A stretch of DNA of 11,196 bases, taken from Acidobacteriota bacterium. Lineage in GTDB: Bacteria > Acidobacteriota > Thermoanaerobaculia > Multivoradales > JAHEKO01. Below the pieces are notes generated by a model, which was not told the origin of the DNA, searched no databases, and was given only the letters and a program-made list of their open reading frames with translations. The translations under genes and the position numbers were made by a program. This document shows, one piece after another, positions 1 through 5,415 of the stretch; the stretch's first letter is position 1; the number at the start of each line of letters is the position of its first letter. The stretch covers positions 1 to 11,196 of the forward strand of contig SBFI01000426.1 of assembly GCA_006227875.1 (NCBI GenBank), read 5' to 3'.

Positions 1-1442
1 GGGGCGGTGGCCGGTGGAGCCGGTACCGGCGCCGGAGGTGGTGGCGGAGGCTCCTCCTCGACCACCTCGGTGGGCACGACCGGCTCGGGAGCCGTGGTGA
101 CCTCCGGCTGGGCTGGAGGTGCTTCGACAACCGGCTCTGCGACCGCGGCTTCCACAGTCGGTACTTCCGGCTCCGGTTCGGGCTGGGGCTCCGGCTCGAC
201 CGGTGGCGGGCTGACAGGAGGTGCCGGCACCTCCTGCGGCTCGGGTGTCACCTCCTGGGTTTCCGGCTCCATTGGAGTCGGTATCTCCTCGGGCTCGGGA
301 GCCGCTTCCTGGATCTCGGGCTCGACGGGCGTCGGTGCTACCTCGGGCTCAGGAGTCACTTCCTGCACCTCGACCACGGCGGGGGTCGTGGGCTCCTCGG
401 GCTGAGGCTGAATCGTTGCCGTCGGTATCTCTTCGGGCTCGGCCGCTGCCGTCGGTATCTCCTCGGCGACGACCGGTGGCTCCTCAGGCTCTGGGGCCAC
501 CTCCTCGACTTCGGGCTCGGCTGGTGCGGGTGGTGGCGGCGCGGGGGCCGGTGTCGACACACCGCGCTCGCTCTCGAGTGGGGCGGTCTCGGTGACGGTC
601 ATCGGCTCCGGTTCGGGTATCGGTTCCGGGTGCGCCGCCGGCAGGACGGCCACCGGCACCGGCGGCTCCTCCGGCTCCGGCGCGGGCTCATAGACCTCGG
701 GCTCTGCCGGAGCCATCTCGACTTCGGGTTCCTCGACCGGGGCGGGCTGCCGCAGCACTTCGGGCTCGGGTACGGGCTCGGGCGCGATCGGAGGAGGTGC
801 TACCGGCTCTACCGTCGGCGACGGCGAGGTGGGCTCGACCGCGACCTCGGCGATCTCGGGTTCCGGCGCGGGCTGGGGTTCGGGCATCTCGGCCTCTTCA
901 GCAGGAGCCTCGTCGGCCACGGGAGCTGCGGTCGGCTCCTCGCTTACTGGGACAGGGGCCGGTTGAACGGTTTCGGGCTCGACAGGAGCCGGCTGGGGCT
1001 CGATCGGGGGAGTTGCGGCCACCACCAGCGGTGGGCTGGCCTGGCTCGGGTTGCCCCGCACGACCTTGACCTTCATCGGGGTCAGCGAGGTGCCCTCCGC
1101 CTGCAAGAAAGAGGCGGAGACCGCCGGCTTCTTGCCGGCCACCAGATCGACTACCGCGACATAGGAGAGAAAGTCGGGGTGGCTGACTTCGACCTGCCAG
1201 GTGCCGGCAGCCAGATTGGCGACGACCGCTCGGCCTTTGGCGTCGGTTTCCACCGGTGGTGGACCGGTCTTGCCCTCCGGTGCCTGGAGCTCGAGAGTCA
1301 CGCGGGCCGCGGCGATGGGGCGCCCCTTGCGATCACTGACCTGGAACCCGATGGCCGCCGGTCCGGACCATGCCTGGGCCGTGGCCAGCGTGGCCATGGC
1401 AGTCATGACCGCAAGCAGAAGTAGAACTTTGTAACTCCGCAT
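1..1442 (-). CDS. Exported Pro/Glu-rich repeat protein with N-terminal carboxypeptidase-regulatory-like domain (partial, C-terminus off the left edge)
   Basis: Reading the minus strand from the ATG at 1442 gives 480 codons with no stop before the window edge. Residues 1-24 form a Sec signal peptide: basic MRSYK start, Leu-rich core, and likely cleavage after Ala-Gln-Ala (22-24). Residues about 30-115 resemble a carboxypeptidase-regulatory-like/CNA-B beta sandwich, with the pattern VSDRKGRPIAAARVTLEL, then TDAKGRAVVANLAAGTWQVEV. From about residue 137 onward the chain is almost wholly Pro, Glu, Val and Ala. It includes three consecutive 17-18-residue repeats at 356-408. A GGGGGA ribosome-binding site lies 6 bases before the ATG. 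The protein is probably periplasmic or surface-exposed, and the extended PE region may span the envelope or act as a stalk. Function is unknown, and any C-terminal anchor (for example OmpA- or TonB-like) lies outside the window. The reading frame is secure because the signal peptide, domain and repeats are all coherent. The role is not. Confidence 0.85.
   Translation of the reverse strand, partial: MRSYKVLLLLAVMTAMATLATAQAWSGPAAIGFQVSDRKGRPIAAARVTLELQAPEGKTGPPPVETDAKGRAVVANLAAGTWQVEVSHPDFLSYVAVVDLVAGKKPAVSASFLQAEGTSLTPMKVKVVRGNPSQASPPLVVAATPPIEPQPAPVEPETVQPAPVPVSEEPTAAPVADEAPAEEAEMPEPQPAPEPEIAEVAVEPTSPSPTVEPVAPPPIAPEPVPEPEVLRQPAPVEEPEVEMAPAEPEVYEPAPEPEEPPVPVAVLPAAHPEPIPEPEPMTVTETAPLESERGVSTPAPAPPPPAPAEPEVEEVAPEPEEPPVVAEEIPTAAAEPEEIPTATIQPQPEEPTTPAVVEVQEVTPEPEVAPTPVEPEIQEAAPEPEEIPTPMEPETQEVTPEPQEVPAPPVSPPPVEPEPQPEPEPEVPTVEAAVAEPVVEAPPAQPEVTTAPEPVVPTEVVEEEPPPPPPAPVPAPPATA
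219..377 (-). repeat. Three tandem 17-18-residue Pro/Glu repeats inside the exported protein
   Basis: Within the minus-strand gene, residues 356-372, 373-390 and 391-408 align as three copies of a unit of the form [VM]E-x-E-x-QE-[VA]-[TA]-PEP-x-E-[VI]-x-x-P. For example, VEPEIQEAAPEPEEIPTP is followed directly by MEPETQEVTPEPQEVPAP. The first copy is one residue shorter. The DNA copies are similar but not identical, so this is an older, diverged array. Looser PEPE and EEIPT repeats continue on both sides, for example at 418-475. Confidence 0.8.
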
Positions 1443-1666
1443 CGGTTTTCCCCCAAGAAATCGAAATGCCGAGAGTGCTGGTTGTGGACTTCCGTGTCCT
1501 TGGGCCCAGCTTAACGCCCCACCCCTGGTTGCACAAGCCGCGAGCCGGGCGTCTCCGCACCCAACGCCACCGGCAGATGTTACGCGCAGAACCCGCCTTG
1601 GGATCACACCCCACGGCGGTGTTGGGTTCGGTTAGCATAGGCCCCGACAACCCGGGGAGGAAGTAG

Positions 1667-2779
1667 ATGACTCGAACCAAGATGCTGGTGGAACAGGGGC
1701 AGGCCGTATGGCTCGACTTTATCCGGCGCGACATTCTGGTCAATGGTGAGCTGGAGAGGCTTATTGCCGAGGATGGGGTCAGCGGTGTGACCAGCAACCC
1801 GGCCATCTTCCAGCAGGCCATCGGTGGCAGCGCGGAGTACGACAGTGACCTCCAGACGCTGCTGGCGGCGGCGCCGTACTCGACTTCGATGGAGCTCTAC
1901 GAAGCGATCGCCATTGCCGACATTCGGATGGCGGCCGATCAGCTGGCCGCGACCTACAGACAGACGGAGGGCCGGGACGGCTTCGTCAGTCTCGAGGTCT
2001 CGCCCCACCTGGCGCGAGACGCCACAGCCACGGCGGCGGAGGCAGAGAGGCTCTGGCGCCAGGTCGACCGACCCAATCTGATGATCAAGATCCCAGCCAC
2101 TCCGGAGGGCCTGCCCGCTGTCGAACAGGTGCTGAGTGAGGGAATCAACGTCAACATCACACTCATGTTTTCGCTCGATCACTACGAAGCGGTGGCACAG
2201 GCTTATCTGGCTGCTCTGGGCAAGTGCCAACGTCCGCAAAGCCTGGCGTCGGTGGCCTCTTTCTTTGTCAGCCGGGTCGACACCAAAGTCGATGCTCTGC
2301 TGGAGGAGATCGGATCTGAAGAGGCCCTTGCGCTTCGCGGCAAGATCGCTGTCGCCAACTCCAAGATGGCCTATCAGCGCTTTCGGGAGCTTTTTCACGG
2401 TGAGACTTTTGCCAAGTGGAGAGGGCAGGGCGTGGGGGTGCAGCGGGTTTTGTGGGCGAGCACCAGCACCAAGAATCCCTCCTACCGCGATGTCATCTAT
2501 GTCGAGGAGCTGGTGGGTCCCGAGACGGTCAACACCGTTCCACCATCGACGCTCGAAGCCTTTCGCGATCATGGCGAGGTGCGAGACAGCCTGAGCGAGG
2601 GGCTCGACCAGGCCAGGGAGGATCTCGAGCGTCTGGCGGCCCTGGGCATCGACTTGAATGGCGTCACCCAAGAGCTGCAACGCGAAGGAATCGACAAGTT
2701 CGCCCAACCCTTCGACCAGCTGCTGGAGACCCTGGAGCAGAAGCGGTCCGCGCTCGAAGCGGCGGAGTCGACGGGGTGA
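1667..2779 (+). CDS. tal: Transaldolase
   Basis: Transaldolase moves a dihydroxyacetone unit from sedoheptulose 7-phosphate to glyceraldehyde 3-phosphate in the cytosolic non-oxidative pentose phosphate pathway. The 370-residue protein shows the family landmarks in order: GVTSNPAIF at 40-48, the active-site stretch NLMIKIPATPEG with the Schiff-base lysine predicted at K141, GINVNITLMFS at 159-169, and WASTSTKNPSYRDVIYVEEL at 263-282. Length and sequence fit the long subfamily that is often fused to glucose-6-phosphate isomerase. The ATG at 1667 is supported by GGGGAGG at 1654-1660, 6 bases upstream. The stop TGA (2777-2779) overlaps the GTG of pgi, so the two genes are very likely translationally coupled. 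It is the first gene of a three-gene unit and has a 224-bp upstream region shared with the divergent exported-protein gene. The assignment is firm. Confidence 0.97.
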   Translation: MTRTKMLVEQGQAVWLDFIRRDILVNGELERLIAEDGVSGVTSNPAIFQQAIGGSAEYDSDLQTLLAAAPYSTSMELYEAIAIADIRMAADQLAATYRQTEGRDGFVSLEVSPHLARDATATAAEAERLWRQVDRPNLMIKIPATPEGLPAVEQVLSEGINVNITLMFSLDHYEAVAQAYLAALGKCQRPQSLASVASFFVSRVDTKVDALLEEIGSEEALALRGKIAVANSKMAYQRFRELFHGETFAKWRGQGVGVQRVLWASTSTKNPSYRDVIYVEELVGPETVNTVPPSTLEAFRDHGEVRDSLSEGLDQAREDLERLAALGIDLNGVTQELQREGIDKFAQPFDQLLETLEQKRSALEAAESTG

Positions 2780-4440
2780 CGACAACCGAGATCGACCTGC
2801 CGCGCGAGAGCGTATCCCTGGGTGTCTACCAGGAAGCGGTCGATCAGCGGCTTCGCCAATGGCAGGAGGTCGGCTACTCCGACCGGTTGTGGGTGCAGGA
2901 CTATCGATTGTGGTCACCCGAGCCGGTGCCCGAGCTCGTCGATCGGCTGGGGTGGCTGGAGCTGCCCGAGACGATGAGAGCTCACACCCGCGAGCTCATC
3001 GATTTTGGCCGGGAGATATCCACCGCGGGTTTCCAGACGGTCGCCTTGCTGGGTATGGGTGGCTCCAGTCTGGCGCCGGAGGTGTTCCAGCGGACATTCG
3101 GCCCCGCACCCGATTTTCCTGTCTTGAGGGTGCTGGACAGCACTCATCCCGAGGCAGTCGCCGCTCTGACCGCGGAGCTCGACACGAGCTCGACTCTCTT
3201 TGTCGTCTCCAGCAAGTCGGGCACGACTGTCGAGACCCTCTCTTTCTTCTACTACTTCTGGGATCGGGTTCAACAAGCGGTAGGGGACGCCGGGTCTCGG
3301 TTTGTCGCCATCACCGACCCGGGGAGCCGTTTGGCCGAGCTCGGTCGGGAGCGGGGATTCCGACGGGTCTTTCTGGCGCCGAGCGATGTCGGGGGGCGGT
3401 TCAGTGCCCTGTCTCAATTTGGTCTGGTGCCGGCGGCGCTACTCGGTCTGGACATCGAGCTGCTGCTGGCTCGCGGACACGCCATGGCCGGGGCCTGCGG
3501 TCCACAGCAACCGGCAGCGGCCAGTCCCGGCCTGCGGTTGGGGGCCGCCCTTGGTGAGCTGGCGCTGGCGGGGCGCGACAAGCTGGTGTTGTTGACCACG
3601 CCCGAGCTGGAGAGCTTTCCCGATTGGGTGGAGCAGTTGGTGGCCGAGAGTACCGGCAAGGAGGGAGTGGGGATTCTACCTGTGGTTGGCGAGGCCGAGC
3701 TGGAACCCGAGAGCCACGCCGATGACCGCTTCTATGTCGGCCTGAGCGCGGATGGAGAGGGCAGTGAGGAGCAGGGGCGCCGCTTGGATGCACTGGAAGA
3801 GGCCGGCCACCCCGTAGTTCGCATTCAGATGGACGACAGATACGGTCTCGGTGCCGAAATCTTCCGCTGGGAAGTGGCAGTGGCCGCGGCCGGCTCGGTG
3901 CTCGGCATCCAACCCTTCGATCAACCCGATGTCCAGCTGGCCAAGGAGATGGCCAAGCAGGTGATGAGTGGTGGCGAGACGGCCGGACTCGCGGCCGAGG
4001 TCATGGTCTCCCGGGAGGAAGATGTGGCGGCTGCTCTCCGGCAATGGGTGGGGGAGGGTCGGGCCGGTGACTACATCTCCATCCAGGCCTTTCTGGCGCC
4101 GTCACCGGCAACGGACGCCGCCCTGAGCCGACTCCAGCTGGCTCTCTACCGGGCCACCGGTCTGGCGGTCACCATCGGCTACGGGCCTCGCTTTCTCCAC
4201 TCGACCGGCCAGCTGCACAAGGGGGGTCCGCCTACCGGACTCTTCCTGCAGCTGGTGGACAAGCCGCGTCCGACGATCCCGGTGCCGGAGACCGACTACG
4301 ACTTCGGCGAGCTGGTGGCGGCGCAGGCCCTCGGTGACGCCCGTGCCCTTCTCCAGAAGGAGAGGCGTATTCTCCGGGTGGTGCTCGATACCGGGATCGA
4401 AGCCGGGACCGCGCAACTGAGCCAGGAGCTCCATGTATAG
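2776..4440 (+). CDS. pgi: Glucose-6-phosphate isomerase, Tal-Pgi-fusion type but encoded separately
   Basis: Interconverts glucose 6-phosphate and fructose 6-phosphate in the cytosol. The 554-residue product has a first SIS-like domain with LLGMGGSSLAPEV (91-103) and VVSSKSGTTVET (143-154), the sugar-phosphate-binding region. It also has QPFDQPDVQLAKEMAK (379-394), which fits the PGI signature around the catalytic lysine (predicted K390). The C-terminal GYGPRFLHSTGQLHKGG (with H475 to G484) is typical of the isomerase half of bifunctional Tal-Pgi proteins. The open frame extends upstream to 2416, but that part is antiparallel nonsense over tal. The GTG at 2776 is preferred because it overlaps the tal stop as GTGA, has GGAG at 2764-2767 and is followed at once by isomerase-like sequence. 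The downstream membrane gene overlaps its 3' end by 8 bases. Product is firm; the start is well supported but unproven. Confidence 0.95.
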   Translation: MTTTEIDLPRESVSLGVYQEAVDQRLRQWQEVGYSDRLWVQDYRLWSPEPVPELVDRLGWLELPETMRAHTRELIDFGREISTAGFQTVALLGMGGSSLAPEVFQRTFGPAPDFPVLRVLDSTHPEAVAALTAELDTSSTLFVVSSKSGTTVETLSFFYYFWDRVQQAVGDAGSRFVAITDPGSRLAELGRERGFRRVFLAPSDVGGRFSALSQFGLVPAALLGLDIELLLARGHAMAGACGPQQPAAASPGLRLGAALGELALAGRDKLVLLTTPELESFPDWVEQLVAESTGKEGVGILPVVGEAELEPESHADDRFYVGLSADGEGSEEQGRRLDALEEAGHPVVRIQMDDRYGLGAEIFRWEVAVAAAGSVLGIQPFDQPDVQLAKEMAKQVMSGGETAGLAAEVMVSREEDVAAALRQWVGEGRAGDYISIQAFLAPSPATDAALSRLQLALYRATGLAVTIGYGPRFLHSTGQLHKGGPPTGLFLQLVDKPRPTIPVPETDYDFGELVAAQALGDARALLQKERRILRVVLDTGIEAGTAQLSQELHV

Positions 4441-5233
4441 CACTCGAGCCCCGGGTGGTGCCCGTGGGGGTGGATTCGGTGGTGGGTTGACCGGACCGGT
4501 GCCGCGTGATCTATGGATCCTGCTGGGAGTCGTCCTCGGTACCTTCTCACTCCAGTTCTTCTCGTCGACGGCTTGGCTGCCGCTGCTGCTCCGTCTGACA
4601 CCGGCGGTCTGGCGCTCGGGCTTTATCTGGCAGTTAGTCACCTATCCCTTTGTCGGCACCGGGGTGCCGGGGATCTGGTTTCTGGTCAGCCTGCTGATCG
4701 TCTTTCTGTTTGGCAAAGATGTCTTTTTCCAGCTCGGTCAGCGTCGATTCTGGAAGATCCTTGTCTTCGCCGCCGGTGCAGCCGGGTTGGTCGCGGTGTT
4801 GGTCGGTATCCTGCAAAGCGTATTTGGCAGCGGCCTGCAAGCCGGGCTCCCCTTTCCCATCATGCAGGGGCAGAACATGCTCCTGGCGATCCTGATTGCC
4901 GCGTTTGCCACTCTCAACCGTGACGCGACCATCTATCTGTTCTTTGTCCTCCCGGTCCAGGCCAAGTGGTTTCTACTGCTCGAGATCCTCTTCGCCTTCA
5001 TGGGTTTTCTGGGCACCGGTGACTTCGCCGGCTTTCTCGGTATCTGTACGGCGGTAGCGTTCACCTTTGGCTATCTGACTGGCTGGCGGCGCACCGGTTG
5101 GAGCCGCGAGCTCAGCCTGAGGGCGCAGCAGCTCTGGTTCCGCCTGCGCCTGGCCTGGCTAAAGCGCAAGCGCGGTCTGCAGGTGGTCAAGGAAGGCGAC
5201 GAAGACAAGAAACAGGACCCCTGGATTCACTAG
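4433..5233 (+). CDS. Rhomboid-fold integral membrane protein lacking the catalytic Ser/His (pseudo-rhomboid)
   Basis: A 266-residue protein with a Gly-rich N-terminus (8-18) and about six membrane segments, near 27-45, 79-95, 107-127, 147-162, 165-190 and 197-217. It ends in a basic cytosolic tail (218-266). Rhomboid landmarks are visible: WQLVTYPFVGTGVPGIWFLVSLL (66-88) matches the WQL-TY-F re-entrant loop and second helix. FFVLPVQAKW (170-179) matches the F-PV-AKW stretch before the last helices. The position of the catalytic GxSG reads MQGQN (144-148) with no serine, and the last helix has GDFAGFLG (196-203) without the expected histidine. It should therefore not be a serine protease, although a binding or chaperone role is possible, as in iRhom/derlin-type proteins. 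It starts inside the last codons of pgi (8-base overlap) with AGGAG at 4424-4428, so it is co-translated with tal and pgi. Fold is probable; function unknown. Confidence 0.8.
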   Translation: MYSTRAPGGARGGGFGGGLTGPVPRDLWILLGVVLGTFSLQFFSSTAWLPLLLRLTPAVWRSGFIWQLVTYPFVGTGVPGIWFLVSLLIVFLFGKDVFFQLGQRRFWKILVFAAGAAGLVAVLVGILQSVFGSGLQAGLPFPIMQGQNMLLAILIAAFATLNRDATIYLFFVLPVQAKWFLLLEILFAFMGFLGTGDFAGFLGICTAVAFTFGYLTGWRRTGWSRELSLRAQQLWFRLRLAWLKRKRGLQVVKEGDEDKKQDPWIH

Positions 5234-5258
5234 CAGCCTGGAGGGTCATCATCCGCGT

Positions 5259-5274
5259 CCGGCGGGTCCGCCGG
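5259..5274 (+). other. Short GC-rich perfect inverted repeat downstream of the pseudo-rhomboid gene
   Basis: CCGGCGG at 5259-5265 and CCGCCGG at 5268-5274 are perfect complements with 2 bases between, so a hairpin would close with a loop of about 4. It lies 26 bases after the stop of the tal-pgi operon. It could be part of a transcription end, but no T-run follows (the next bases are GGAATAATGG), so it is not a canonical intrinsic terminator. An operator role is equally possible. Confidence 0.4.
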
Positions 5275-5280
5275 GAATAA

Positions 5281-5368
5281 TGGAGTGCGGTGGCGGCGTT
5301 TTTAAAACTGACCTTGCCCGAGCAGGGTAAGAGCAACCACGCGGACCTGGCGGTTCCAAGACACTCCA
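5281..5368 (+). other. Potentially structured region upstream of lon
   Basis: TGGAGTG (5281-5287) and CACTCCA (5362-5368) can pair. They enclose CTTGCCC (5313-5319) and GGGTAAG (5325-5331), which form a second stem of 7 pairs (one G-U) with a 5-base loop, and the near-palindrome GTTTTTAAAAC (5298-5308). None matches the CIRCE, HAIR or sigma-32 heat-shock consensus patterns I know. Whether it acts as operator DNA or as leader RNA depends on where lon transcription starts. The pairing arms are short enough to be chance. Confidence 0.25.
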
Positions 5369-5387
5369 ACCTGCCGCGACGAGGTCC

Positions 5388-5393
5388 GATAAT
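5388..5393 (+). promoter_or_regulatory. Possible -10 element of the lon promoter
   Basis: GATAAT differs from TATAAT at one position and lies 22 bases before the lon ATG. The -35 position at a 17-base spacing reads TCCAAC, which is a poor match, so this is either an activator-dependent promoter or coincidence. If used, the leader would be only about 15 bases. Confidence 0.25.
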
Positions 5394-5415
5394 CTGACAA
5401 GGATATTGACGGCTT

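Noticed and set aside
7..1424. Several forward-strand open frames of 77-264 codons rich in Gly, Ser, Arg or Leu
   Set aside because: They are compositional shadows of the minus-strand PE-rich gene. None has a ribosome-binding site, signal peptide or domain, whereas the minus strand has all of these features in one uninterrupted frame.
1508..1536. TTGTGC-17-TAAGCT as a minus-strand promoter for the exported protein
   Set aside because: Only three of six positions match at each element; not better than chance in 224 bp.
2416..2775. N-terminal extension of pgi by 120 codons
   Set aside because: It overlaps tal in another frame and encodes Arg/Gly-rich sequence with no isomerase similarity. The GTG at 2776 starts the recognisable protein.
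1604..2917. 437-codon minus-strand open frame opposite tal
   Set aside because: It lies antisense to a well-recognised transaldolase and shows no domain of its own.
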